Position numbers and translations under genes: made by a program. Positions 26,726 to 38,524 of a DNA stretch of 64,000 bases are shown here, piece by piece (position 1 is the first letter of the stretch; each line of letters begins with the position of its first letter). Below the pieces are notes generated by a model. The model was given only the letters and a program-made list of their open reading frames with translations. It was not told where the DNA came from and did no database searches. The DNA comes from Serendipita indica DSM 11827 (taxonomy: Eukaryota; Basidiomycota; Agaricomycetes; Sebacinales; Serendipitaceae). The stretch lies in NCBI GenBank assembly GCA_910890315.1, contig CAJVGD010000046.1:1178001-1242000 (forward strand), given 5' to 3'.

Positions 26726-28740
26726 TCATTCGTCGGGAGCCCACTCAAACTCGCCGTCCTCTTCAGACCCGTCAAAGTAGGATATTTCGAGAGCGGCCTG
26801 TGCTTGACCATGATGAAAATTACTGCACCCGTGGTCAGTACGATGAGTCAGACATTGAACAGAAGTGTGATAGTAGAAAGGGGCGGCCCGTCAAAAACCA
26901 CAGTCATGAACATTGTGTGGGTGCCGCCGTTTGATAGACGGGAAAACGCCGAGGTGTGGCTCCTACGAGTCGGAGCCGAGTACTCACCTTGGTCGTGTAG
27001 CAGAACTCCTAGAGCCGTCCTCTCTACTCCCCTCGTGCCCAGCTTGACGGACCATTTTGTGAAAGGAGGCCACTTCGGACATGATCAACTGGTTGATGGC
27101 ATCTTGGCTCGTCTCTAGATACGCGTCGTTCCTGAATGCCTGAATATTGCGTGGGGGAACACGTTAGCACAACCTGTACATATTCAACGATGCCGAAGTC
27201 CCCATTTGGAGACTTTATTCCGCCTCATCGAGGTCCCGGAGTGGCATATCAAAGAGGCTGCCACTTACCATATGTGAAACCGCCTCGTCCGCAGTATTTC
27301 TCCATTGAGAAAAGTAGAGACCATCGAGAAGGTCGGTCGATGCACTTCGCGCCATTGGATCCCAGAGCAATGTTTGATGTATGAGCTGCATTTCCGCATC
27401 ATTCGCTGTCGGGAAGAGTTCCCGAATGGCAGGCGGATTTTGTTTCCGAATGGCTTGAATGTTCTAAAGTTGTCATGAGTTTGTTTCGTCACTCGGCGGT
27501 AAAACGGAGTAAAGCGGCCAATCGCCGTTTGTGGTGTATCACTCTGATCTTCCGTGGGAATCCACTCACTTGGACAGTTTGCGGGGAGGCTATTCGCTTT
27601 AGAACGTCGTCCGACGGTTTTCCGAGTCGTGCCAGGAGTGTCCGTATCTGCCCGGGGAGGCTGCAAGAAGTCTTAGTGAGGCACCGTTGACAGTATGGAC
27701 AACTCAGGTCCTCACTCGTTCCTATCGAATAAGGGGGCACCGTTGAGAAATTCGGCAAGAATACATCCAATACTCCATATATCGACGGCTTTCGATCGGA
27801 GTAAATGAGCGATACACAGGTTTGGGATGGTTGGATGGCTCACCGAAAGAGACCTAGGCCTAGGTCAGCCATTTTCTTCTCTCTAATTGTATTTCTGAAA
27901 CATACCTTTGATACTCCGAGCAGGAGTTCGGGCGCCTTGTAGATGATCGAGCCGCCCGTAGTACACAACGAAGGGTTGGAACCTCTTGCCAAGGAGTTTC
28001 CGTTCCAAGTCTGCGCATTAGAAAAGTCACAGATACGTAGACTGACGTCGGAATCCACTAGGATGTTCGATGGTTGGATAGCCCCATGAATGATTCCAGC
28101 AGAATGGATGTGTCGGACGGCACAGCACAGCTGATACATGAGGTACTGAACATGAGCCTTGGTGAGGTTCTTTCTACTTTTGAAGATTGACGCGAGATTA
28201 GACCGTGGTAGCTCGGTCTTGGATCGTGAGCGAGGTTCTGAAGCGAGGAGGATATAAGACCCACATAGAGATAAACATCTGCAATTCTTCCGTTTTCGTG
28301 GATAGAATAGCTCATATCATAAGCGCATAAAATCTGAACGCCATGAGGAACTAGGTGAGAGAAGCGAGAGAGGTGGACCAACATTTCTATGGACTCGCAG
28401 GTGGCGAAGCATTCTAGATTACAAGTAACAATCAGCCGAGTGGTCGCGGCTGCGTTCTATACTCGCCTAAGTTCTTTCAAACAATCTTTTGCCTTGGACA
28501 ACTACGGATTCATGTGAGCATGAGGACAATCAGGAGGGTTCCTGCACCCACATCAGAGCCGATACCAGTAAATTTTTGCACGCTACAGATCTCCCCGCTA
28601 GCATGTCGAGCAGCAATAACATAACGATGAGATGATGAAGGAAGGGTGGCCACGAAAGTGTAGGCAGCGTCTAGGGTATATGGTTGCCACTCCTTGGGAA
28701 CTGGCGCGAGCGTCTTGGGAGGAGACGACCGATGAATCAT
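26726..28740 (-). CDS. MAP-kinase-derived pseudokinase (Slt2/Mpk1-like fold, catalytic motifs lost)
   Basis: Eleven exons (28552-28740, 28467-28501, 28383-28413, 28265-28333, 27906-28217, 27844-27853, 27716-27788, 27570-27660, 27269-27463, 26988-27139, 26726-26822) sum to 1254 nt, or 417 residues. The fold follows Slt2-type MAPKs throughout: RMLRHLRVHRNILCAYDM, ADVYLYTELPRSNLASIF, AHVQYLMYQLCCAVRHIH, VDIWSIGCILAE, IRELFPTAND, LLWDPMARSAS. Every catalytic element is altered. There is no glycine loop (LPSSSHRYVIAA), and VAIK is SVQK with Gln55 in place of Lys. HRD is HGA (152-154), with LKPSN reading IQPSN. DFG is DFS (172-174), and no TEY/TGY activation motif is present, whereas the APE motif (203-205) remains. 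Exon 6 is a 10-nt microexon, and intron 2 starts with GC. Intact splicing and an uninterrupted frame argue for a functional non-catalytic protein. Confidence 0.85.
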
Positions 28741-29654
28741 TTTAGTGGATGGGGGATGATTGTCATAGTAGAGTTCGGGAGACCTCGAGACCCTTGGTTA
28801 AATGGGGGTTGGATCCGTTGGCATACGATACGCCACCGTCAACGCATGATGAAACGCTGAGAAATTGCCGAGAGCATGCTCCGAGCATGATTCTTCGCGA
28901 GTTCATTTGAGCTTCGCGATGTGAGGTCAGTCGTTCTCGAATGGAAGGAGCTGGGAGCATCCAGTTCCGCACACCCCTTTCTGATACTGACGTATGAGTA
29001 GTTTGTTTTCGAAAAAAAATCGCCGGAAAACATGTGCGTACCAAGGGATTACTTTCAGCGGGGTGCGACGGTATACGGCTATTTCGTCGCAGTCGCTAGT
29101 GGCCGAACGGCTACAGTCGGTCGTTTCTGAATTTTGCCGCCAGAATCCAGCGCTACCGGTCGGGTGTATCCCCATCGCGATCCACGCCGTCCTAAGCACG
29201 CCGCGCTACGGTGGTTCTTTCGGGGGGCTCGTCTGCAACAGGCAACGAGGGGCATGAAAACGCGTAAGATTCGACCATTGCCGACAGTGGCCGCGTCCCG
29301 GAAAGAGCATAATTGCCTGTGAGAAACTCGGGGAGGATTCACAGCTCGGACGAAGAGATTGCCCACGCGGGTGGCCGCTTTGATAGGGAACGGGCGGGCT
29401 TTGGACAAACTCCTGCAAATCAGATGGGCCCAGACGGCTTCGTAGAGGGGTCGTCTTCGTACTAGACTGTGGTCAAGGGCTGACAACTCGGAAACCCCGC
29501 GTGTTCAAGGCTTGTGGGTGGCTTGATGAGCCTAAGCATTGCCATGTAAATTACCGTAACCACGTTGTTGCTAGCCATTACTCCCAGTTTGACAACAACA
29601 TGAAAGAGTCGGGGTTCAAGTTGTTTGTCAGCCACCTTGACCACCAACCACGAA
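28741..29654. other. Divergent intergenic region, pseudokinase and CWC24
   Basis: Holds both promoters for the minus-strand pseudokinase and plus-strand CWC24. An overlapping 135-codon minus frame (29079-29486) is rich in Arg and has no family features, so it is not called as a gene. Confidence 0.45.
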
Positions 29655-30725
29655 ATGGCAGAGTCGACGCCTTCTGTTCCTTTTTTCAAAAAGAGCAAGA
29701 GACCAACAACAACCGCTCGCAAGCGATCTCCAACGGTTGATAATCAAGAATCCACCACCCTCGTCTCAGAAGTCGTCCGCCCTGCACCGCGCACACAGAC
29801 AAAGCTGCTCTCACAAGGGACAAAACGCACAGTATCACAGCGTGATGATTATACATACGACACGAGCGACGGTGTGGACACCAAGGACGGCAGCGCGGTA
29901 GGTGTCAATTGGCAAGGAGCCGGCGCCGTAAAAGATCATGCGGATGCTAAACAAATCTTTGATGGTGAAGAAGCAGAGGAGATGATGGAGCAGAAGCGCA
30001 AGAAGGCCCGTCTAGAGCGCGGCGAGGTCGACGACGTCGTGTCCCCCGATGGTCTTTACCGCGGCCAAGACTCGTACCAGCACAAGCTTGGCCGCAAGGA
30101 CGAGACCATGCTTTCCAAAGCGCAGCGAATTGGTCCTGTCAAGGGGTCGAATACCGTCCGCAATGTCACCATGATTGATTATCAACCAGACGTATGCAAA
30201 GACTATAAAGGTAAGTAATCCCACTCTGTTGTATTTGAATCGATACTTATTTGCATCGCAGAAACCGGGTATTGTGGCTTCGGCGACACTTGCAAATTCT
30301 TGCACGACCGTGGCACTTATCTTCAGGGCTGGCAACTCGACAAGGTTTCATCAAAATCCAATTTTATTACCTTTGCCACCCGGGCGGGTCTAGAGAAGCG
30401 GCAGGACACTGATTCAGACGATTCAGATATCGAAGACATTCCCTTTGCATGTATCCTGTGCCGCAATCCTTACACTGATCCTATCGTCACGAAATGTGGG
30501 CACTACTTTTGTCAGGCATGCGCCATCAAACGCTATGCGAAGAACCCTCGCTGTGCTGCTTGCGGTGCGCCTACCAACGGCATCTTCAACAAGGCGGACA
30601 AGATCATCGCCCGTTCGAAAGCGAAGCGTCTAAAGGAAGCAAAGGCGGCGGGCGAGCTCGAAGGCTCTCAGTCTGACGAAGAGAATGCAGAATTGGAAGG
30701 CGTCGAAATAGAGGGTGGCTATTGA
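29655..30725 (+). CDS. CWC24: Pre-mRNA-splicing factor CWC24 (RNF113 homologue)
   Basis: A spliceosome component that binds the 5' splice site in the activated complex before the first step. Two exons (29655-30210 and 30262-30725, GTAAGT donor) encode 339 residues. A basic, disordered N-terminus is followed by [30 protein letters not shown]-type sequence (positions 30173-30310), a CCCH zinc finger spelled C-x5-7-C-x5-C-x3-H. A C3HC4 RING finger comes next (FACILCRNPYTDP, TKCGHYFCQACAIKR, RCAACGAPT). The order CCCH then RING and the size are diagnostic for Cwc24/RNF113. The ATG giving MAESTPSVPFFKKSKR was chosen because this KK-S-K motif is the conserved start. Confidence 0.95.
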
Positions 30726-30791
30726 ACACTGTATCTACTATGTATCGTTCTCTCATAGGGTATGATCACAAAAAAAGTATAATAATAATAC

Positions 30792-33700
30792 TTATGGCAA
30801 ATCTTCTGGTCCCCATTCGAGCTCAGTCTCCATCACAATAGGATCCATGACGTCTGGATCCCACGCGTAGATAGAAGCAGACGAGCCAGCTTCGGTTCCA
30901 AAATGCGACTGGAGCCAGCTCTTGCTGTATCCGAGATTTGACATTGTCAACTTGCCGTCCTTTTCGACGAGTTCGAACATTGCCTTGCCTATCGTCTATA
31001 TGTCAAACCTAGTCCCAAGAGTAGCTCTCAACTTACGGGGAGAGGGAAACGCATCAATCTTGTCCTCTTTGAGAGCCTTCTCTAGGGCTTCCCACTGCGC
31101 GTCATCCCAGTAGCGAGGGCCAGATTGTATGAGGACTAGATCGTTGTCCACAACTGGAGCGCATACGTCTGGGAATCCAGCGAGATAGTAGCGGCGCGCA
31201 GCCAAGTGGCGAGGTAGCTGGGTCCATGGAAGAAAGTATGATACTTCTCTTCCATTATCGTATATACACGGAATTTGATGATACACTTTCTTTGATCAGC
31301 AAATGTCTGCCCAATGGAATAGGGGCTCACAAAGAATCGCAATCAAACTCTTGATGGACTCTTTTCGACGTCGTAATTTTCGATTCATGCTTCTAAAGGT
31401 TTCCACGGACTGGTGCATCGGTCCCGTTATAGGTTCTCCTTCGAGCGACATGCCTCCAAGCAAAGTTTCGACTTCGGACTGCGTCTCGTCTTGTGAAGGC
31501 CGCAAATCAACGTCGGCGGAGGTCCCACCTCAATTTTCATCATCTCGTCATCGGAAGCTGCCACTCGTGGTCTTTTGACGATTCGGTGATCGAAAACGAA
31601 TGAGCCCTTGCGCTTGGTTTGCCCAGATAGAGTGCCTGGACTGTCGTATTGCATATCGCTGTCCTCATCTTCTGATGTATCGGCCCTGCGCCTTCGTCTA
31701 CCTATTGATGACCCATCGACCAGAGCCATAATGACTCCGTTGCGTGCTCTCATGTCTGGGTCATCCTTTTCTGCGTTGACTACGAGGAATATTTGAGTAA
31801 ATGGCATAAAAACCACGAACAGCTTACTAAAGTCGTCCCAGGTGAACTCGAATCGCTCGTTTTGCTCATTAAAGGCTTGGACAATTGTTTGAGTTGCTTT
31901 CTAGTCGTTAGACCGTGAATACGTCAAATGAAATATAGAGCGTACTTTCATCCCACTTTTCAACAGCAATACCTTCATAATCCAGCAAGTTGACTACCTT
32001 GTCAAGGGTTTCGCCATTCCACCGGATCGCCCAACGGCCAAGAAGTTGTTTGTGAAGTTTGAAGTATGGAAGAAGTTCGAGCGGAAATCCGACTAGACAG
32101 ACTTTGGCTTGATGAAGGAGTTTTGGAAGGGTGTGCCACACAATCTTGTATTTGCCCTGACGAGTTTCATGTGGAGCAAGCTGAACGCCTGCCTCAACTG
32201 TTTTATGATCAGTAGTGTGCATCAATCAGTCCTTCCGTCTTACCGAGCATCTCAGCTAGCTGGTCCATCAACGCCGTGACCTGGGCGTGCCATGATTGAC
32301 CAGAGGTTGTCGGTTTTTGCAGCATTACTTCATCCATGTGGCCGTCTGATTCTGACTCTGCGTCTATCTCTTCCCATTTCCCAATGTCAATGTGCGTGCC
32401 CTTCTCGTCTATTATTTCAAAGACCACATCCCTATCTACAGGAAGAGCTCAGCGGTGAATAAATGTTTCGAATTCAACATACCTAGTGGTCGCTTCTGAA
32501 CTTGAACAAGACCTTGATTCAATACTTTCTGGAGACCATGGGTGGCTTCGGCATTTTGGAGAAAGAATCTCTGCGGCTTCCACGGAAACTTTCTTATTTG
32601 CTCCAAACTTTTCTTCCCTAGGACGAAATTTGCGGGAAACCCAGAGATGTAAACACCCTTGTTCCAGAGCTGATGGGGAATCGTTTCCCATGGAATGTAG
32701 CCCCTCTCTTCGGGATCTTCTTCGATTCCGGCTTGTACTACGAGAATCGTCAGGATGGGCCACTATAATAGAGTCGGATGACGTACGAAGAAGCTTACGA
32801 AGCTTCAGCGGCACTTCTTTGGCATATCGAAAGAGATCGACTTCTTCTTCCTTTGTCTCTTTCTTTCTAGACCTCAAGGTCGACTTAGGCTGTCTTTTGT
32901 TCCCTCCTTCGATCAAAGCTTTGCGCAATGATGCGCTCTGGCTTCGATGTGGTGTGATGGGGGTGGTAGGTGTGATAGACCGGGTATCCCCCCCTTCGTC
33001 GCTGGGTGATACAGACGGTGACATCACGACGGGTGGTGGTCTAATTCGCTGGGCCCGGGCGACCTGTGGCTGCGCTCTCCACTTTACTAGATCGACGGGA
33101 CCATGCTTTGTTATGACTTCCAATATGACATCGCGATCTATAGCCGTAAATGAGAAGTTTCTAATTGAAAATGTGAGCGTACCCTTTGGACGAGGAAGAA
33201 CCTTGATATCACCCTTTTCCGAGGCTTTTAACAAGGCACTCTGGGTCGATGGATTCCAACGTGGAGTCAAATTACCCTTGAGGGCATTTTCGATGACATC
33301 TATGGCTGGGTCACTGCTTCCAAGGAACACACTCGCGGGGATCCCTGTAATATAGAGGCCTTTGGTCCAAAGTTGGTCAGGTAGAGCTCTCCATGGGATA
33401 AAACCCTGCTTCGTCTCCTGTAAGCCGAGGCTTTCTTGCTGCATATCAATGTCTGCGTGGGAGAATGGTGGATCACTTACTTAGCAACTGCCTAAAGGCC
33501 AGCGGTGCCACCACAGCGCTGCCCGGGAAGGGGTTTCCCAAAGAGGGTAACGGAGTGAGAGTAGATATTTGTCTTGGATCCGGCGGACCTGGTTCGTTGA
33601 GAGTCGGCTGCGTCACATGAGCAGACGTGTTCAAGCTCTCTGGGGCAGATGGCTGCTGAACTGTAGCGTTTCCAGGAGCAGAGGTGAATTTCCGATTAAG

Positions 33701-34232
33701 TACCTCTGGTGGATGAGGAGAGGACGCAAATGGAAGGCTTGGGCCGGAGGGTTGCGTATGCTTTGCAATCGTCTTTCTTGCAGGTCGAGGGGCTCTCCAC
33801 CTTGGAATGTCTAGAGTGGTTCCGTCTTCAGAGATTGTCTGAAACACTATATCGCTGCCTGGAAAAGTCAAATCACAAACACATGCTAGTGGCAAGCTTA
33901 CCATCTGGACGCGGGACGAGACGAACCAACCCATCGGTAGAACATGCTTGCTTGAGTAATACTAATGGATTTGGACCAGGAGGTGGCCACTGTAGATATG
34001 TCTCAAGACGCTGCCTCCTTTGTTCGTCGGAAGGTTTGTCGGTGCCGTAGAATATGCTCGTCGGCAAACCAGCAAGGTAGAATCCTTTGTCATAGAGGAT
34101 ATATGGCACAATATTCCATGGAACTCGCTCCTTCTCGTCGGCTTTGATCCCCAACGAGTGAAAAATCTCCTTGAGTTTGAGTGGAACAGTGGTTTTTGGA
34201 TATGGATCTATTCGTCCTCCAGTTGAAGCCAT
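30792..34232 (-). CDS. Orphan protein built of five diverged tandem repeats
   Basis: Not a family I recognise. A repeated module of about 100-130 codons occurs five times on the minus strand. Its core is [V/I]PW-x2-[L/I]P-x2-L-x3-G-x-Y-[L/I]-x-G-[F/I/L]-P. Unit 1 has VPWNIVPYILYDKGFYLAGLP (34060-34125), unit 2 IPWRALPDQLWTKGLYITGIP (33340-33400), unit 3 IPWETIPHQLWNKGVYISGFP (32630-32695), unit 4 IVWHTLPKLLHQAKVCLVGFP (32085-32150) and unit 5 LPWTQLPRHLAARRYYLAGFP (31175-31240). In the first three, a KVLPRP-like segment is followed after an intron by a strand-rich tail (RDVVFEIIDEKGTHIDIGKW; in others DIVFQTISEDG, RDVILEVITKHG). Linkers are basic and Ser-rich (residues near 32700-33000 and 31500-31750). 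Splicing was traced through units 1-3; the join to units 4-5 is less certain and could be a separate gene. Start chosen at MASTGGRIDPYP. Confidence 0.6.
30990..34200 (-). repeat. Five-unit intragenic protein repeat array
   Basis: The five modules of the orphan protein, spaced about 450-900 bp apart. Similarity is visible at the protein level only; the DNA has diverged, so the duplication is old. Units 2 and 3 are the most alike. Confidence 0.6.
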
Positions 34233-35034
34233 CAATACGATCCATCCAGCGCTTGCCAGGCTTCTACACGCTTTTCGGGTGTGGTGGACGAAGTTTAAGA
34301 AACCAACGACGACATTGTTCACACCTTTGGCCACACCAACGCGAGGCCGTCTGTCCACAAAATCAAGAAATTCTATATTTTTGCAAAGAATAGGGCAAAT
34401 AGATTTCACCCAACCTCGACCCAGTGGCAGAGTTCAAAGGGACGCTGTTTCGCGTGTAGTCGGTAGCGTGTGATCGCCCTGAATCGCTCTCTGTGGATAC
34501 TCGAAAGAATAAAGAAGATGAGAAATTGGTTCAGCTAAACATATGGGCTCCCGCGCCGTCGGCATAGCCCAACTCTCATGAACGTTTCAGTCTCGACTGG
34601 TCATGTCCTCTTCTCTTCTCTCGGGCCCAAATACGCTAGTGGTCATACTCGGGGTAACGTTCAGTCCCTATTTATGCCGTCTTTGCCGCACCACTTTATT
34701 AGACAGGGCCCATCTAGCCTTGATAGCATGCTCAAGGGGGTATCACAACTTTTTATTTCCATATTTACGTCCTCCAGAGGTCGTTTTGTGGTATCTGATG
34801 AGTGCCTTGGGACGTGAGAAGGCATTGCCCGCCCCATCTTTGGGCTCACTGGACTGATCAAACTGAATAGAATCTGTGCAAACCCATATCTTCTGGCGTC
34901 AGACGGGCATCGGTGACATTGCCAGTGCACAGCGCGTCCTACTCTATATATTATCTTCGAGTCGACTAGCGTCCTCTTTATCTGCCCCTTCACTTCACTG
35001 TCAACACTTTGGCGAGAACAAAGGCATCCTCGAG
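34233..35034. other. Divergent intergenic region
   Basis: Separates the repeat protein (minus) from the Ser/Pro-rich gene (plus). A TATA-like CTCTATATATT lies at about 34940-34950, roughly 90 nt before the plus-strand start. No gene supported. Confidence 0.45.
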
Positions 35035-36220
35035 ATGAAGTTTCATTTGGAGAATCCACCGCAGCGCACCGTTTCTTTGGAGCGCTCGAAACAGCTCCGA
35101 CGGCAGTCGATGTCCAATCTACCCGGAACACCGACAGACTCGGAGGCAACTGGAACGACTCCAAAAACATGTCCCTCAGTGCTGCCTACTCATTGGCCCT
35201 CGACGAATGTGAGTGATTGGTACCATTGAGGCAAGATGATCCCAACATGGAATAGGAACCGACAGAGATCGTTCCAGGAGATCTCGTCTCAGAGTTGTGT
35301 GTGCCCGAAGTGGAGCGGTCACAGCTTGAGCCATCGTCCTCACACGGCCTCGCACCCAACAGAGCTACACTGGCTACCGTAGATATCAACGTTCCCTTCA
35401 CTCCATCATTCCTTTCCGATGACGGGGACTGGTCTATCACATTCTCCGGGTGCAGCTATGAGCGAAGTCTCCAGCGGTACGTTTTCACGCATATTAACAT
35501 TGTTGTCGTCTTGACTGAACTTACCTCAGAGATGGCTCCATCAGCTCTCTTTTCCGTCAAAGCATACCTCACGACGTGATGTCGTCGCTTGGTAGCCCGG
35601 TCCTTTCTCGACCTACATCCCCTTTTGCATCTTCCCTTTGTACCAAGTCTGAGGAGTTCTTCGGCGTTGAACTCCAGTGGAAGGGTATAAAAAACGCCAC
35701 AACGTCCCGTGTCTCAACGTCGACCACAGTCTACTCAATGAAGAGTGTCAGCCTTCGTAGACAACAATTGTCTCTGAAAAGAAAAGCGCACCAAGGAGCA
35801 ATGAAAAGGCAACAGAGGGCAGGCGTTAGATGCCTCCCACCCGTCCCTCAACAAGAACAGCCAGCCGAACTCCCTCCTTCAAGCGTAATGACGACAATGA
35901 CGACAACGACGACAACAGTGTGGACTCAGCCACAACCAACAACATTCGCCGGAGGTCCAACGAACAGTGCTTCGCCGGTATCATCACCTAGCCATCGTCC
36001 ATTCCCTGCCATTCCTATCCCTCCACGGTCTAAGTCTCGGCCGCTGCCACCTCGCCCTGTGCCTAGCTCGTCTACGACCGTATCGCCAGCGCCAGTTGCC
36101 CCGCTTCAACCTAGACGGCTACTCCTGCCTGGCTTCAACTGCCAATTTTTAGAACCGCCAAGTGTTTCTCCGATCGTTGGGATGGTTAATGGTATGCTTT
36201 TGGAGTCGAGAAGTGGCTGA
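35035..36220 (+). CDS. Ser/Pro/Thr-rich protein of unknown function
   Basis: Three exons (35035-35208, 35256-35476, 35530-36220) encode 361 residues. The sequence is mostly disordered: MKFHLENPPQRTVSLERSK at the start, DDGDWSITFSG in the middle, then a basic stretch (LRRQQLSLKRKAHQGAMKR) that could be a nuclear localisation signal. A Thr tract (MTTTTTTV) and a proline-rich tail with SH3-type motifs (IPPRSKSRPLPPRPVPSS) end the protein. No enzymatic or structural domain recognised. Good GTGAGT and GTACGT donors and preserved phase support it as a gene. Confidence 0.65.
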
Positions 36221-36332
36221 AGCCGGCGTTTGTTCAACTATTCTTATTCTTTCCTATGCACATTTATACTACGCAATGTTGTATGCCAATCTACAGTTTT
36301 TTGTACAAAAGGATATTAACGAAATAACGAGA

Positions 36333-38184
36333 TCACAACCAATGGTCGTATCTTCCCAATTTTGAGACTCGTAAACCGCCTTCGAGACCCGCACGGCCGG
36401 AAGCCCCACTGGCCTCCCAGTCTGCCATCTCCACCACATCTTCATCATAGGCAACCTGGATATGCAAGTCACCATGATGAGATCCCCGCATTAGCCACCA
36501 GGGTAGCCTTGACCAAACACGGTGAAGTCTACTACTTTCACCTGCAGTCCCTCGAGTGGGTTCGCTTTCTTCACTCTGTAGGCGATCAAGATCCTTGTGC
36601 ACCTGAGGATGAACCTCAGGCTCTGGAAGACCGTGCAATACACTAGGCGCCTCGTCCGCTTCAGTCTCTTCTCCGGAGAGATGGCTGTCAAACTGGCTCG
36701 CCGCGTTGATATATACAGACTTATTATATTTGCTGGTAGTTCGATGCTTAGCACTGTCGCCTTTATCGCCGCTCTTTGGTCGTGAACTGCTCGTGCCAGC
36801 GGTCATGGCAGGGAAACTTCGAAGTGGGATGGAGGTGGTCCATGAGGTTCACGACTTCGAACACTGGATATGTTCACTTGCTCGTGAGCTCGTTGAGCTG
36901 CGGGTAGCGCCGTCGTTCGGATTCCTGAGATATACTCTGGCGCTGACTGAGTTCCGGTCGTTCGTGTGCCGGAGAAGGAGCTTGAGAGGAAGTGCTGAAA
37001 GGCCTGGGAAGATTTTACCCCTAAAAGAAGGCGCGAAGTGGCCACTTGGCACATTATCCATGTCGACAGGAGCGGAACAGAGAACCATTTAAGATCCAGA
37101 TACCGCCATGTCTGCAGAGAGTTGAGAGTGATACAACCAGTCGTGACAAGTACCTACGACGAAGGATAGAACGAATACTGTCAACGTGAATGCAAAGTAG
37201 AAAATGCCATGTCGGTACATGATGGCTAAGAGGGGCGTTTGTGCAGACCTTTTCAAGGTTAGGATAGTTCAAATATCAACGAGGACATACCTCGGTGTCT
37301 TTAGGGACTTGAAGAGCAAAAAGAGGAAGAATATGGCATGCTCAGCTACATTGGGTAACCAATTCTCCCAGATTCGTGGCAGCACGGCATAACAGACATT
37401 TCCCACGGGAAGCACATGGATGGCTGTGAAATCCAGTCAGACAAGCCTAAGTATATGGTCGGACAACCGACTCTCAAGCTTCAAGAAGAAATTCTTGACG
37501 AGCAATAGCATGGCAATAGCAAGCGCTATTCCCCATACAAGGAGAAGGAGAGTGAATGCTGTTCGAGTGATCTCCTCCAAGGCGTACAAACTGACCAACG
37601 GTATCAGTGATGAAGAGACAGACGCGAAGCCCATACCGAAATGTCACTATCAAGGACACCAATGAAATACCTATGACCTGTGTTACATCTAGAATAGATA
37701 GCCATATGCGACAGCTGGGTTACCTCTTAGCAGGCGCTTTGGTCATGGGAAATGCTCACAACTGGGGAGACATGTCAGTTTCGGTGACGAATAGTAATGT
37801 TAGCACGGGAACATACATTATCTGTCAAACCGGCTGCACGTCCGGTGAATGCTACAAGCCGTGATTAGCAGAGAAAAGGCGTGACTCTGGAGAACATACT
37901 CCAGAGATTGATGGAGATGATGAGAGGAGAGATATAGCGGTTGAAGAAGAAGAGTCCCTTGACAAGGGTGAACTTCGCACTCCAGACGTATCGAACCTAG
38001 TTGTCGGAGATGAGCTAGAATGGCGATACCTCGCATAACAAACCTCATCTCCAAAGGTAAGGAGCACATCCCATATGAGGAGAGTAAATGCAGAGTACGA
38101 AAGGCCCTTGCCGATCTGATAAGCCATGTAATAATCCTTGAAATGTCCCAGGATGTCCAGCGGTGCAGGGATGGGCCGGCTCAT
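36333..38184 (-). CDS. DUF6533-type heptahelical membrane protein (copy A)
   Basis: Member of the basidiomycete DUF6533 family of seven-helix membrane proteins of unknown function. The N-terminal exon (MSRPIPAPLDILGHF ... YSAFTLLIWDVLLTFGDE) joins across an intron to VRYVWSAKFTLVKGLFFFNRYIS, the DUF6533 signature (W-D-x-LLT...F-x-NRY). Later helices are visible (TAFTLLLLVWGIALAIAML near 37560-37510), then SRLLLGVKSSQAF after helix 7, a long polar cytosolic tail with RLPWWL, and the terminal KLGRYDHWL. Not every internal exon was joined, so integrity of the middle part is not proven. Tandem with copy B upstream on the same strand, 340 bp apart. Confidence 0.75.
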
Positions 38185-38524
38185 GTCGAGCAGACCTTGT
38201 AAGAAAAGTTCTGCTGCGCTTCGTTTGCCGTGTCTCTCCGGGCGTAGGTAGACCGCGTGCAAGGGCTCAGCGTCGGCTGTTGGTGGAAAGGTCCAAGATC
38301 ACAAATGACACAGCATATTCTCCGAGTATTAATACTCACGTAGTTTAATGCTTGCGAACCCCGTGAGTCGGTTACCAGGTTGACATTGGCAGGCTGACAG
38401 TTTCGTGCCCTGTTCAGCTTTTGCTCTAAACAACCAGATGGCCTCTGATTCTAAGTTTGGGGAACTCCCTTTGATAGAACAGCTGATCGGGGATCAATCA
38501 AAGAGGGTTGCACGACAAAAAGGA

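Noticed and set aside
26390-27118. 242-codon plus-strand frame
   Set aside because: Overlaps the last two exons of the pseudokinase in antisense and has no motif.
28155-28265. Reading the pseudokinase as frameshifted around DVYLY-VGLISSSL
   Set aside because: A normal 47-nt intron (28218-28264) joins DVYLY to TELPRSNLASIF in frame and gives the MAPK consensus.
32486-33355. 289-codon plus-strand frame
   Set aside because: Antisense to the repeat protein, whose modules are conserved among themselves on the minus strand.
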